Origin: JALENY01 sp036310185
GTDB taxonomy: Bacteria > Bacillota > Clostridia > Lachnospirales > Lachnospiraceae
Reading direction: 5' to 3'
NCBI GenBank assembly: GCA_036310185.1
Contig: JAXJSH010000070.1
Coordinates: 1 to 64,000 of the forward strand
Length of the DNA stretch: 64,000 nucleotides
Part shown: in pieces, positions 34,201 to 42,548 of the stretch
How positions within the stretch are numbered: the stretch's first letter is position 1
Layout of the letters: the number at the start of each line of letters is the position of its first letter
Program-made: the position numbers and the translations under genes
Notes under the pieces: model-generated
The model's database searches: none
What the model was told of the DNA's origin: nothing
What the model saw: the letters and a program-made list of their open reading frames with translations, nothing else

Positions 34201-37200
34201 CCGTCTTCCGCTACCACAACGCCGTTTCCTTCTGCATCACGCATCGTGATCGTAAGATCTGCACGTTCAATGGCATTTCCATCCTGATCTGCAAAATTCA
34301 GAGTACCGGTAAGAAACTCTGTCTCTGCCAGTTCAATGGTGATCTCCGGAAGTGCTCCCAACACAGAACCAATACCTACCGTGGCGTTATAGTTTGCACC
34401 AACCCCTTTTTCGTAGGTTGTAGCCCGATGTGCACCCGGAGCGCTGCCGCTCATGGACATTTTAATAGCACCATTTAATGTATAACTGGTTTCAGACCAG
34501 TATTTCGGAATCGTAATGCTGATACGCTGACGCTCCGGATTACCCGCAAAATCATAGACGCCAAAAGAGCCGCCTGCCACGGAAGTAAATACGGTATCCT
34601 CCTCACCAACATAATAGATTCTCGCATTATGATTGTAGTTACCGGACATTTTCTCACACGGATTTGTCAGACCGGTAAACTGGATATAGACTGTATCGCC
34701 TGCTTTAATCTCAGCATCTTCTGCTAACAGACTGCCGTCTGCATCCTGCAGTTCGTAGCTGACTTCTTTTGCTGTGATGACCTGATAGGTCGCAGCACCA
34801 TCTTTTTCTACTTTGACAATATGGCGGCCGGTTGTCAGACCACTGACTGTTACAGCACCATTTTCATCTACGGACACACCATCGGCAGTAAAACCGGAAA
34901 ATGTCATTTCATCACCGACAACCGAACGGTTTACCGTAACGGTACATCCCTCTTCCGGGGTAAACGTATATTCTGCGCCTGCATCCCCTACATAAAACAG
35001 CGGATCATGCTCCGCATCGATTTTACTGGTGCTTCCATAACGCTCCATCATCATATTTGTCTCAATGGAGGTACCGTCAGCACCTACAGAAACAACAAAT
35101 ACACCTGTATTTTCCGGCCAGATTGCAGAAAATTCGCATGGCTGATACGGAGAACCACTTACATAAGCACAGTTACTGTACATGGCATCATATGTAACCA
35201 GTACAATGGCTGTTCCTTCTCTGTTTGCCGTCACATCTGCCACACAGCTGTTATTTTCATCCGGCGTAATGGTCAGAAGATCACTTGGATTGCCGTTTAC
35301 GTCAATTACTTCATACTCCATATCCGGCAGAGCCACTCTGCGGTTATAAAAATTCTCAATCGCCATCCAGTTACGAAAAACATTCAATTCATAACTTTCA
35401 CCGACGTCAAGATCCATATATCCCATTCCGTTGACATTCATATAAATGTCAGCCATATCATAGGTATTTTTTTCAAAGTTGTGATAAACAGTATCTGACG
35501 TAAATTCTTCACTGCCAATATACAGATCCTCTTCTGTGATTTCGATTATTTCACTGACTTTCGTCGGATCAAAGAAATCCCAGTATGTCACACCATCTTC
35601 GTTCTGCACGCGATAGAAGAAATATGGTCCTGAGGATAGATTTACGCTTTCTTTTGCCACTCTGAATTTGTAATATACTCTGGTATCACTTTCATCATCA
35701 CCGGTATCTTCTGTCAGATCATGGTAATAACCGGACTCAAGCACATCTGCAAAATTATATACGTAATAAGTATGGAATTTACCGGCAGAAATAACAGAAC
35801 CTTCCGGTGCCACAACCGTCAATACTGCTGTCTCCGGAATCTTCTGACTCCAGCTTGAGTCGTTTATGGTCATAGTTTTACTTTTGGTCGTTTCCATACA
35901 GTCGGCCGCCTTATCACCGATCGGTGTATAAGTAATGGTCACGGTGTCACCTTCCAGACAAAGACAGGAAGGATATACGTTTCCCCATGAATTGGAACTG
36001 CCCATCTCAGCCTGACGGTCCACAGTCTTATTCTGATTGGTGACTTCTGCTGAAAGCGTATAATCGGTATTCAATACCCATCCGCTGTTGGATGCATAAA
36101 TCTGATAAGCTCTGTACACCTTAAATTCATTCAGATCTTTTGCTTCAACAGTAATTACAATACCGCCATTGTAATCACCATTTTCATCATAACCTTCCAG
36201 CCAGTAATCGCCGGCAGCCAGTTCTGTTGTATATACCTGCGTATTTGATGCGTCAGAATCCTCTGCTCCGGCCAGCAAATCTGTGTCACCTTTTACACCA
36301 TTTTTGTATGTATACAGTTTAAAGCTGTTCAGCTGTGCTGTATGTCCATAGAAAGATGTCTGATATACCGCGGTATTTTCCGGTTCTTCCACTTTAAGTA
36401 CAATGCTTCCCGGGGCAGAACAGATATCATCTGTATAATCTGCTCCATACTGACCGGCAATGGAAACCACATACTCACCGGCTTCCATATCAGAAGTATC
36501 CAGCGTGATTTTTCCATTCTCATCCGCGGTCCCCGCGTAGGTCCACTCCGTTACATTACCGCCTTTATTACCAGTTTTCAGAGAATCTACGGACGTATAA
36601 TATACTTCCGGTTCACAAGTTACCGGATTGTGTGCGGTTGTATAATCAGCACTTCCGTCTGAACCGGCATGATATACAGACAGTTCCACTTCTTCCCCTT
36701 TTGTGGCCGTGGCGGTAACGGTATCATCACCTGCCTTAATGTAATTAAAGACAGCCGTAGAATCTGAATAAAAACTCCAGCTGCTGAAGTGTCCCAGCGT
36801 CACAACATCGCCGTCTTCCAGCAGAATCTGATCACAGGTTGCCCCCCAGCCTGCGGATGCCAGCGGATACTCATAATTCAGGTAATAATTCAGATTCATG
36901 TCATATCCCCAGAAATTCTCTGTGAACGCAGAGCCGGATAAACCGGAGATTGTCAGTACATCCGTTCCAAGAATATCCTGATCAGCCAGATATCCCTGTC
37001 CGGCCTCATCCGGATCTACACCACAATAAAACACTTCTGTGGCATAGATAAACAAATGCAGCATGGTGACCTTACCCTCTGCAGATTCCTGTGTACCGCC
37101 TCCCTGGCTTCCGGAATTGTAATCTTCTGATGCGAAATAAAACTCCTCCAGACCATAATCTGCCAGGTCAAAATAGGGCACCTCAATTTTTTTCAGAGCC

Positions 37201-37364
37201 ATAACTTCATCTGTGGCCTCACCAACCATGTACTGATCATCGTGAGACGCAGAAAAGTAGACTGTTACACTGTTGTCATCCTGACCTTCCGCAAATACGG
37301 AGACAGGAACCAGCGTCAGTATCATGGCCAGTGCCATGAACAGACTCAATAATCTTTTCCTCAT
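31275..37364 (-). CDS. giant S-layer-anchored surface protein under cobalamin riboswitch control
   Basis: A 2029-residue exported protein. Signal peptide 1-26 (MRKRLLSLFMALAMILTLVP, cleavage after VFA). Residues 30-220 form a domain with NFWGYDMNLNYYLNYEYPLA, GWGAT and LEDGDVV motifs, vaguely like DUF4430/transcobalamin-type domains. Several Ig-like blocks follow to about 1000, then a CnaB-like unit (1021-1088), GLUG repeats (1200-1365), a Cys-rich segment with CPECG and AGHT motifs (1431-1521), a carbohydrate-binding-like beta-sandwich (1543-1678), two 81-residue FIVAR-like helical repeats (1689-1850) and three SLH domains (1850-2029) that bind pyruvylated wall polymer. AAGGAGG precedes the ATG. 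The leader carries a cobalamin riboswitch and terminator, so corrinoid capture is a reasonable but unproven role. Confidence 0.88.
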   Translation of the reverse strand: MRKRLLSLFMALAMILTLVPVSVFAEGQDDNSVTVYFSASHDDQYMVGEATDEVMALKKIEVPYFDLADYGLEEFYFASEDYNSGSQGGGTQESAEGKVTMLHLFIYATEVFYCGVDPDEAGQGYLADQDILGTDVLTISGLSGSAFTENFWGYDMNLNYYLNYEYPLASAGWGATCDQILLEDGDVVTLGHFSSWSFYSDSTAVFNYIKAGDDTVTATATKGEEVELSVYHAGSDGSADYTTAHNPVTCEPEVYYTSVDSLKTGNKGGNVTEWTYAGTADENGKITLDTSDMEAGEYVVSIAGQYGADYTDDICSAPGSIVLKVEEPENTAVYQTSFYGHTAQLNSFKLYTYKNGVKGDTDLLAGAEDSDASNTQVYTTELAAGDYWLEGYDENGDYNGGIVITVEAKDLNEFKVYRAYQIYASNSGWVLNTDYTLSAEVTNQNKTVDRQAEMGSSNSWGNVYPSCLCLEGDTVTITYTPIGDKAADCMETTKSKTMTINDSSWSQKIPETAVLTVVAPEGSVISAGKFHTYYVYNFADVLESGYYHDLTEDTGDDESDTRVYYKFRVAKESVNLSSGPYFFYRVQNEDGVTYWDFFDPTKVSEIIEITEEDLYIGSEEFTSDTVYHNFEKNTYDMADIYMNVNGMGYMDLDVGESYELNVFRNWMAIENFYNRRVALPDMEYEVIDVNGNPSDLLTITPDENNSCVADVTANREGTAIVLVTYDAMYSNCAYVSGSPYQPCEFSAIWPENTGVFVVSVGADGTSIETNMMMERYGSTSKIDAEHDPLFYVGDAGAEYTFTPEEGCTVTVNRSVVGDEMTFSGFTADGVSVDENGAVTVSGLTTGRHIVKVEKDGAATYQVITAKEVSYELQDADGSLLAEDAEIKAGDTVYIQFTGLTNPCEKMSGNYNHNARIYYVGEEDTVFTSVAGGSFGVYDFAGNPERQRISITIPKYWSETSYTLNGAIKMSMSGSAPGAHRATTYEKGVGANYNATVGIGSVLGALPEITIELAETEFLTGTLNFADQDGNAIERADLTITMRDAEGNGVVVAEDGSFKCVAGEYSYIISSSKVQYTTGTISVTEDGENQFAITLQSSSEGAWDGITETEPAMDENGVYQISNGAELAWFAKQSQSSGSTTVSGKLLNDIDLGCYPWSYNSTSAKVTVLDGDGNEIVNLNSTKALFGYLPNGSVVKNLTVRGEITTTGSSGAIAGYVSGSTCLIENCASYVTITGSGSNVGGLVGYAMGATIKNCVNYGKISTTANAAGGIIGSAMNGITVTGCYNTADIVGSTGVGGILGDDNGYGITLDSCYNTGNITGTSYVGGVSGRVKGSISVWSGGLSVVTDCYNVGDVTGTDNVGGLLGSLEVASLTNGYYLEGTAESDPAAESLTETEMKSADLNMDTFGLTCDSYPALKWQSDAAFHVKPENGTVVPPTCTERGYTEYVCPECGVGFISDYTEAVGHDWCEDMEGCDDCVYTAPTCTETGSVVRSCRNENCDELKSEEIPAAGHTEDESKTVAGTLYKDCVCAVCEESYRVWYDERMQYIEMEGDGIAEISMSDSGNYPWIYNEENARFESSNKGVNSSTSSTSVTVTLSSTGTVSFKYGVSSETNYDKMTITAESGGITIAAIANGISGTQESSFETELPAGTYTITFAYSKDSSSASGSDMGWVSDLKLVTETAVDTELEQAKEAAKAELADYKNPEDYREAEQAELAEAIESANAAIDAAATAEEVNAAVEAAKDALDAIKTDAQLKKEEEDEANAKALEEAKEAAKAELADYKNPEDYREAEQAELAEIIESANTAIDAAATAEEVNGAVEAAKKAMDVVKTDNQLTEEEQQKKLPYTDVHESEWYYGYAKDVYEKGLMTGLNETTFGPSVNLARAHFAMILYRMEGSPEVDYKTLYPDVADGEWYTAAVIWASENGIITGYTHNGHFGPADDITREQMAVMLYRYAKYKGYDTDTLADLSGYPDHEKVSEFAMDGVRWCVANGIISGDGLTGELMPQGETVRAVCATMISRFTDEF
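31815..32300 (-). repeat. two 243-bp in-frame repeats (81 residues each)
   Basis: The units encode LEQAKEAAKAELADYKNPED and LEEAKEAAKAELADYKNPED followed by almost identical helical sequence. Most third-codon positions are also identical, so the duplication is recent or homogenised. Confidence 0.85.
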
Positions 37365-37489
37365 TTTTGTTCCTCCTTGCAAATACATAATTTTTCAAGG
37401 CGTTTGCCGCCCAATAAAAATATGATATATGTAATCGCTTCACAGCGTAAAAAAGTAGATTGCCAGACCTTTTTTCTGCATACAAAGAC

Positions 37490-37522
37490 AAAAAGACCGC
37501 GACAGATTGAATCTGTCACGGC
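37490..37522 (-). terminator. leader terminator between riboswitch and surface protein gene
   Basis: CCGTGACAGATT and AATCTGTCGCGG form a 12-pair stem (37497-37521), followed by TCTTTTTG on the minus strand. It sits about 100 bases after the aptamer and 125 before the coding sequence, the expected place for transcription attenuation. Confidence 0.85.
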
Positions 37523-37618
37523 CATAACTTCGTGCGCAGCAGCAATAAATGCAAACAGAATCCGGTATATATCTTTACCAGACATACACCTCAAACAGTT
37601 TCTGTGCTCATTTATAAT

Positions 37619-37836
37619 CCTGTTATCATAGGTCTTCCGACTTGTGCAATGTGAAAAATCATGCTTTTTTCGCGTTTGTCCTTCCGCCTTCTCAGGAAAA
37701 TTTCCCAATGACCGGCTCACGCCGCAAAGGACATCCTCTTACACTTACGGCAATTGGCAATGTTCCGGACTCCAACCGGATTCCCTCATCTCTGTGTCTG
37801 CCACCCGGGCAGTCTGACACATCGTCATGAAACAGT
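37619..37836 (-). ncRNA. cobalamin riboswitch aptamer
   Basis: On the minus strand the conserved B12 blocks appear in order: GAGGGAATCCGGTTGGAGTC, then GGTCATTGGG (in the place of GCCACTG), GAGAAGGCGGAAGG, and the terminal AGTCGGAAGACCT (AGYCAGRAGACCT type). The ends CTGTTTCAT and ATGATAACAG can pair as the P1 stem. It lies between a consensus promoter (37849-37878) and a terminator (37490-37522), in front of the giant SLH protein. Confidence 0.85.
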
Positions 37837-37848
37837 AATTTTTCTTTT

Positions 37849-37878
37849 ATTTTACACCAGCGGCTATTTTTGTGTCAA
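37849..37878 (-). promoter_or_regulatory. promoter of the riboswitch-controlled transcript
   Basis: TTGACA (37873-37878), 18-bp spacer, TAAAAT (37849-37854) on the minus strand, starting about 15 bases before the aptamer. Confidence 0.75.
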
Positions 37879-37972
37879 TGCAACTTTTTTTCTTTTTTGT
37901 ATAAAATCCATAAAACCGCCCATACTATGAGTGAACAAAAGAGAAAGTAAATACTTAATCCTCCCCTTACAG

Positions 37973-38014
37973 ACAGAGGTCTGCGCATCCAGGTAACGCA
38001 GGCCTCTGTTTTGT
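37973..38014 (+). terminator. orphan terminator-like hairpin upstream of the HAD gene
   Basis: ACAGAGGTCTGCG pairs with CGCAGGCCTCTGT (one mismatch), followed by TTTGTTG on the plus strand. No coding gene ends here. It could end a short RNA or act as an attenuator of the HAD gene; a TATAAA box lies about 70 bp upstream. Confidence 0.6.
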
Positions 38015-38114
38015 TGTGCCCGTTTTTGTTTTTTTCTTTTCTTTCCCGTGCAAATACGATATACTGTCTTTAACCAATTATATTTGGAAGAAACAGTACA
38101 GGAGAAGTTCTACA

Positions 38115-38918
38115 ATGAAAAACAAAAAACAGGTTCTCGCTATTATTGCAATCGCTTTTCTGGTTGCCCTATATGCTGTCCCACTGGTTCTGTCAATTAC
38201 CATGCCGGATTCCGGCTGGTTCAACGCTTCCATCGCCAGCGTCATTCTGATTCCAATACTTTTATTTGCTTTTCTTCTTGTATTAAAAGCAGTAAAGCCC
38301 TCAAAATCACCGATTATCGATACGATTGTACTTGATTCCGGCAACGTTCTGGTGGATTTTGCATGGAAAGAACACATGGAAGAACTGGGATTTAACGAAA
38401 AAGCCATCGATTATCTGACCAAAAACATGATTCGTCATCCTTTATGGAACGAATTTGACCGTGGTATAAGACCTTTTTACGATATCGTAGATGAATTCTG
38501 CAGAAACAACCCGGATTATGAAAAGGAAATCCGTCAATTTTTTGAGCATCCGGGTGATATGATCACTGCACGCCCTTATGTGATTCCCTGGATTCAGAAT
38601 CTGAAAAAGGCAGGCTACAAAGTGTATGTTCTATCCAATTGGAGCGATCCCTGTTACGAAGAATTGAAAGACAGTATCTTAAGTTTTGAACAATATCTGG
38701 ACGGAGCCATCTGGTCCTACCAGCACCAATGCATCAAACCGGAACCGGAGATCTATGAAAAACTGATCAAAACCTATCACATTGATCCTGCCCGTGCCGT
38801 ATTTCTGGATGACACACAAAAAAATCTGGACGGTGCGAAACCTTTTGGTTTCCATACTATCCTTGTTACAGATCACGAATCCGCACTCGAAGGACTGCGG
38901 GCACTGGGGGTAAAATAA
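38115..38918 (+). CDS. HAD-superfamily hydrolase with two N-terminal membrane helices
   Basis: A 267-residue protein. Two hydrophobic segments (about 7-27 and 37-60) precede a HAD-IA phosphatase domain. Motif I IVLDSGNVLVDF (the nucleophile Asp followed by SGN, as in YihX-like HADs where the second Asp is replaced), motif II LSNWSD, motif III lysine in KPEPEIY, motif IV FLDDTQKNLDGA. A membrane-tethered version of this normally soluble sugar-phosphate phosphatase family is uncommon. AGGAG lies ten bases before the ATG at 38115. Confidence 0.85.
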   Translation: MKNKKQVLAIIAIAFLVALYAVPLVLSITMPDSGWFNASIASVILIPILLFAFLLVLKAVKPSKSPIIDTIVLDSGNVLVDFAWKEHMEELGFNEKAIDYLTKNMIRHPLWNEFDRGIRPFYDIVDEFCRNNPDYEKEIRQFFEHPGDMITARPYVIPWIQNLKKAGYKVYVLSNWSDPCYEELKDSILSFEQYLDGAIWSYQHQCIKPEPEIYEKLIKTYHIDPARAVFLDDTQKNLDGAKPFGFHTILVTDHESALEGLRALGVK

Positions 38919-38961
38919 AAGGACCGGCCAGGATCTTTGACTTTGACCAATCCGTATATTC

Positions 38962-38980
38962 TGACATTTTGTAAATGTCA
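38962..38980. repeat. 19-bp perfect inverted repeat
   Basis: TGACATTT-TGT-AAATGTCA, between the end of the HAD gene and the shared terminator. No role evident. Confidence 0.5.
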
Positions 38981-39001
38981 CCTTCTGAATCGTTACAATA
39001 T

Positions 39002-39049
39002 GCAATAAAAAACGGGACTCCATTATATGAAGCCCCGTTTTTTATTGCA
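39002..39049. terminator. bidirectional terminator between HAD and lipoprotein genes
   Basis: AATAAAAAACGGG pairs with CCCGTTTTTTATT around a GACTCC...GAAGC loop; symmetric A/T runs serve both directions. Confidence 0.85.
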
Positions 39050-39197
39050 TTCTATTTTACTGTAATTCTGATAATGAATTTACAATCTGATCAAATATGT
39101 ATTCCGCCTCTTCGGCGTGTGCAGAACTGGTCATTTCTTTTGGCAACACAACCACAGAATTTTCTTCCTGCACGGATTCGGACCCGGAAGCCCCTTC

Positions 39198-39440
39198 CTA
39201 TTCTTCTTCCTCTTTTTCTTTCTGCAGTTCATCCAGGGTTGGTTCCACCAGTTCTTCTTCCGGAGTGGATGCGGGTGTGATCTTCTCTATCTGTATTTCT
39301 TCCGACGTTTCTCTGCCGCTGTCCTGCACCGTTTTCTCCGAATTTCCCCCTGTACAGGTTTCTTTCGGCTTGCTCTGGCAGCCGGCAAGTACCATGCCGA
39401 AAAGCAGTGTCATAAGCAGCCACCCTTTTGCTTTTTTCAT
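39198..39440 (-). CDS. short lipoprotein ending at an in-frame TAG
   Basis: An 80-residue lipoprotein (lipobox VLAGC at 17-21; acidic Thr/Glu/Pro-rich remainder) with no recognised domain. The frame ends with EEE-TAG, yet stays open for another 46 sense codons to a TAA at 39057, and those codons continue the same acidic composition (EGASGSESVQEENSVVVLPK...HAEEAEYIFDQIVNSLSEL). A single GAG to TAG change would explain it. It follows the next lipoprotein gene by 3 bp, so they share an mRNA. Confidence 0.6.
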   Translation of the reverse strand: MKKAKGWLLMTLLFGMVLAGCQSKPKETCTGGNSEKTVQDSGRETSEEIQIEKITPASTPEEELVEPTLDELQKEKEEEE

Positions 39441-39443
39441 ATT

Positions 39444-40091
39444 TTATTCCTCCGCCGGCATCTCCACTTGGGCAAAGGAATACACAATTTCACGAAAGGA
39501 GTTCTCTGCATCTGTTGAATTTACCGGATAAGCACTGGCTGTTGCCACATAAATAGATTCGCCTCCGTCAATCGCATACACGTAATTTACATAACTTACG
39601 TTTTCTACTTTGCCGTTTATAATCATATAATACGCTTTGTTTCCGTTTACTTCAACTTCTGTTTTTTCACCCACACTGGCGCCTTCCATCTGTTCTCTGG
39701 CACCCTGTGCATAGCTGTCCATATAAGCCGCTATATCCATGGTGCCGACATCCGCTTTGTCAATCACCATGATTCCGGCATACTGGTCATCGGTAGGTCC
39801 CTGCAGTTCAATCTTCATCATCTCTTCCTGCTTGTCACCACTTTTTTTCCAGCCTTCCGGGGCAATCACACGATATGTTTCATCTTCACTTATGACTTCT
39901 TTTCCTTCGATTTCTTCCGGCTCCGGTACTGCAGTCTCCTCTGCCTCCGGCTCTGCCGCAGTCTCCTGACTTTCTGTTTCCTGCATCAGTTCCTGGTCCG
40001 TTTCAACCGGTGTATCCGCCGTTTTTCCACAAGCCATAAGTCCGAATCCCAATGTCATGCACAACAGAATGCATACTGCTCTTTTTTTCAT
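39444..40091 (-). CDS. lipoprotein with PsbP/DcrB-like domain
   Basis: A 215-residue lipoprotein. Lipobox GLMACG at 17-22, an acidic linker to about 65, then a compact alpha/beta domain (YRVIAPEGWKKSG, GIMVIDKADVG, YAQGAREQMEGASVGEKTEV, NKAYYMIINGK, FREIVYSF) with the strand order of PsbP/DUF1795-type proteins. The role is unknown; such domains are often surface-exposed accessory subunits. It is upstream of the 80-residue lipoprotein and 11 bp after purA on the same strand. Confidence 0.8.
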   Translation of the reverse strand: MKKRAVCILLCMTLGFGLMACGKTADTPVETDQELMQETESQETAAEPEAEETAVPEPEEIEGKEVISEDETYRVIAPEGWKKSGDKQEEMMKIELQGPTDDQYAGIMVIDKADVGTMDIAAYMDSYAQGAREQMEGASVGEKTEVEVNGNKAYYMIINGKVENVSYVNYVYAIDGGESIYVATASAYPVNSTDAENSFREIVYSFAQVEMPAEE

Positions 40092-40102
40092 ATAATCTCC
40101 TA

Positions 40103-41386
40103 TTATTTATTGCGGTAGATGATATCTTCTCTTCCCGGTCCGTTGGAAACCATGGTGATCGGGAAGCCGATCTGCTCTTCCACAAATTCAATATATTTTC
40201 TACAGTTTTCCGGCAGATCTTCATATTTGCGGATGCCGCGAATATCACATTTCCATCCCGGAAGTGTTTTCAATACCGGTTTTGCCTTTTCCAGCAGGTG
40301 TGTGGTCGGGAAATCCGTGGTCACTTCACCGTCGATCTCATAAGCAACACATACCGGAATCTCATCCAGATATCCCAGTACATCCAGCACGGTAAATGCA
40401 ACATCTGTCGTTCCCTGTACACGGCAGCCATATTTGGATGCAACACAGTCGAACCATCCCATACGTCTCGGACGGCCTGTAGTTGCACCGTATTCACCGC
40501 CGTCACCGCCGCGGCGTCTCAGCTCATCTGCTTCTTCTCCGAAAATCTCGGATACAAAAGCTCCTGCGCCAACTGCACTGGAGTATGCTTTACATACGGT
40601 AATGATCTGCTTGATTTCATAAGGCGGAACACCTGCTCCAATGGCACCGTAAGCAGCCAGTGTGGAAGAAGATGTTACCATCGGATAAATTCCATGATCC
40701 GGATCTTTCAGGGAACCAAGCTGACCTTCCAGAAGGATTTCTTTTCCTTCTTTGATGGCATTCCACAGGAAAAGAGATACATCACAAACATACGGCTCAA
40801 CCATCTCTTTATACTGTTTCAGTTCTGCCATGATATCGTCCGGATTCAGTGCCGGTTTGTGGTACAGATGCTCCAGCATTACGTTTTTCTGTACGCATAC
40901 ACGTTCCACTTTTTCTCTTAAAGCTTCTTCATCCTGGAACAGTTCACTTACCTGAAAACCGATTTTTGCATATTTATCAGAATAAAACGGCGCAATACCG
41001 GATTTTGTGGAACCAAAAGATTTTCCGCCCAGACGTTCTTCTTCACACTGATCAAAAAGTACGTGATAAGACATAACGATCTGTGCACGGTCAGATACTT
41101 TAATCTTGGGCATCGGAACTCCCTGATCCACGATAGACTGTACTTCTTTAAAAAGTACCGGAATGTTCAGTGCTACACCGCTTCCGATTACACTTGTTGT
41201 ATGGTCATAGAAAACACCGGACGGAAGTGTGTGTAATGCAAATTTGCCATAATTATTTACAATGGTGTGACCTGCGTTGGCTCCACCCTGAAAACGTACG
41301 ATAATATCGGCATGTTCTCCGAGCATGTCCGTAATCTTACCTTTTCCTTCATCTCCCCAGTTTGCTCCTACTACTGCTTTAACCAT
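40103..41386 (-). CDS. purA: adenylosuccinate synthetase
   Basis: A 427-residue GTP-dependent enzyme making adenylosuccinate from IMP and aspartate. GDEGKGK P-loop (12-18), AGHTIV, FGSTKSGIAP, the GATTGRPRRMGW aspartate/GTP loop and the terminal GPGREDII. The ATG at 41386 follows AGGAGGAAA. It has its own promoter; purB and purF lie a few kilobases away in another operon. Confidence 0.98.
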   Translation of the reverse strand: MVKAVVGANWGDEGKGKITDMLGEHADIIVRFQGGANAGHTIVNNYGKFALHTLPSGVFYDHTTSVIGSGVALNIPVLFKEVQSIVDQGVPMPKIKVSDRAQIVMSYHVLFDQCEEERLGGKSFGSTKSGIAPFYSDKYAKIGFQVSELFQDEEALREKVERVCVQKNVMLEHLYHKPALNPDDIMAELKQYKEMVEPYVCDVSLFLWNAIKEGKEILLEGQLGSLKDPDHGIYPMVTSSSTLAAYGAIGAGVPPYEIKQIITVCKAYSSAVGAGAFVSEIFGEEADELRRRGGDGGEYGATTGRPRRMGWFDCVASKYGCRVQGTTDVAFTVLDVLGYLDEIPVCVAYEIDGEVTTDFPTTHLLEKAKPVLKTLPGWKCDIRGIRKYEDLPENCRKYIEFVEEQIGFPITMVSNGPGREDIIYRNK

Positions 41387-41460
41387 TTTCGTTTCCTCCT
41401 GAAACCTTTTTCTAATTAAAAAGTCTTTTTCTTCAAACAATGTCGCTTAACGACTCGTAC

Positions 41461-41489
41461 ATTATACCCCCTTTTTCGGCATAAGTAAA
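41461..41489 (-). promoter_or_regulatory. purA promoter
   Basis: TTTACT (41484-41489), 17-bp spacer, TATAAT (41461-41466) on the minus strand. Confidence 0.7.
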
Positions 41490-41531
41490 ATCAATAATCA
41501 TTATATTTGCCATAATATTTACTTATATGTT

Positions 41532-41613
41532 ATGATATTGGGGTCAAAAGGTATTTTGACCCCTTGTTTTTCATACAAGCATGAAACATGTGACCTTTTG
41601 ACCCTGGTATCAT
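41532..41613. repeat. MITE-like element, short complete copy (82 bp)
   Basis: Starts ATGATATTGGGGTCAAAAGG and ends with the inverse ACCTTTTGACCCTGGTATCAT, about 18 of 21 matching. Inside, GGGGTCAAAA-GGTA-TTTTGACCCC is a perfect hairpin followed by TTGTTTTT. It lies between divergent purA and the LysR gene. Confidence 0.75.
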
Positions 41614-41666
41614 GTTATGATTTTCTATGTAAAACATAAATATTATATGCAAAAGGACGTCGGATT

Positions 41667-42548
41667 ATGAATATTAGTCTCGAATATTATAAAGTTTTTT
41701 ATTTTGTGGGGAAAACAGGCAGTTTTACCATGGCGGCACGGGAGCTGTCCCTTTCTCAGCCCGCAGTCAGTCAGTCCATCCGCCATCTGGAGGAGGAACT
41801 TCACACCAGACTGTTTTTGCGTACCTCAAAAGGAGTCCGCCTGACCAAAGAGGGAGAAGTGCTGTTCCATTATGTAAGTCAGGGCTATCAGAGCATCGAA
41901 CAGGGTGAACAGCAGCTGCTTAACATGCTGAATCTGGGAACCGGTGAAATCCGCATCGGAGCCAGCGATATGACGCTTCAGTTTTATCTGCTGCCCTATC
42001 TGGAAAAATTTCACGAATCCTATCCGGGTATCAAGGTCAGCGTAACTAACGCTCCTACCCCAGAGACCATTGATAACATGCAAAATGGTCAGATTGATTT
42101 CGGCGTAGTCAGCACACCGCTTTCTGCACTGGATAAACTGGAAGTGCATCCGGTAAAGGAAATTCACGATATTTTTATTGCAGGTCCCAAGTTTTTTACA
42201 CTGAAAAACCGGCGTCTTACCTACTCTGACCTGGAACAGTATCCTTTGATCTTTTTGGAAAAAAACAGCAGCACCCGGCAGTATATTGATGAGCTTCTGG
42301 CCCGGGAAAATGTATATCTGCGCCCGGAATTTGAGCTGGCTACCAGTGATATGATCGTTCAGTTTGTTATTCGGAATCTGGGGGTGGGGTATGTGATGAG
42401 TGAATTTGCGGAACCTTATATCAGGCAGAATGTACTTTTTCCGCTTACGTTTCAGTCTCCGCTGCCGGCGCGCCGGTTCTGCATTGTGACGAGAAAAGAT
42501 GATCCGCTGTCCACGGCGGCAAGGCAGCTGCTCGGGATGTTAAAATAG
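41667..42548 (+). CDS. LysR-family transcriptional regulator
   Basis: A 293-residue regulator. N-terminal winged helix (1-60; SFTMAARELSLSQPAVSQSI recognition region), linker helix, and an effector domain of two Rossmann-like lobes (IRIGASDMTLQFYLLPYLEK start, DFGVVSTPL, and LGVGYVMSEFA). It is closest in feel to CysL/CysB-type regulators. The target is unknown; no adjacent gene is obviously divergent to it except purA across the repeat. AAAGGA lies about 11 bases before the ATG. Confidence 0.92.
   Translation: MNISLEYYKVFYFVGKTGSFTMAARELSLSQPAVSQSIRHLEEELHTRLFLRTSKGVRLTKEGEVLFHYVSQGYQSIEQGEQQLLNMLNLGTGEIRIGASDMTLQFYLLPYLEKFHESYPGIKVSVTNAPTPETIDNMQNGQIDFGVVSTPLSALDKLEVHPVKEIHDIFIAGPKFFTLKNRRLTYSDLEQYPLIFLEKNSSTRQYIDELLARENVYLRPEFELATSDMIVQFVIRNLGVGYVMSEFAEPYIRQNVLFPLTFQSPLPARRFCIVTRKDDPLSTAARQLLGMLK

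Noticed and set aside
37365..38114. A small coding gene in the 750-bp gap between the surface protein and the HAD gene
   Set aside because: Short frames exist but the stretch is explained by riboswitch, terminator, promoter and an orphan hairpin; none of the frames has a good ribosome binding site.
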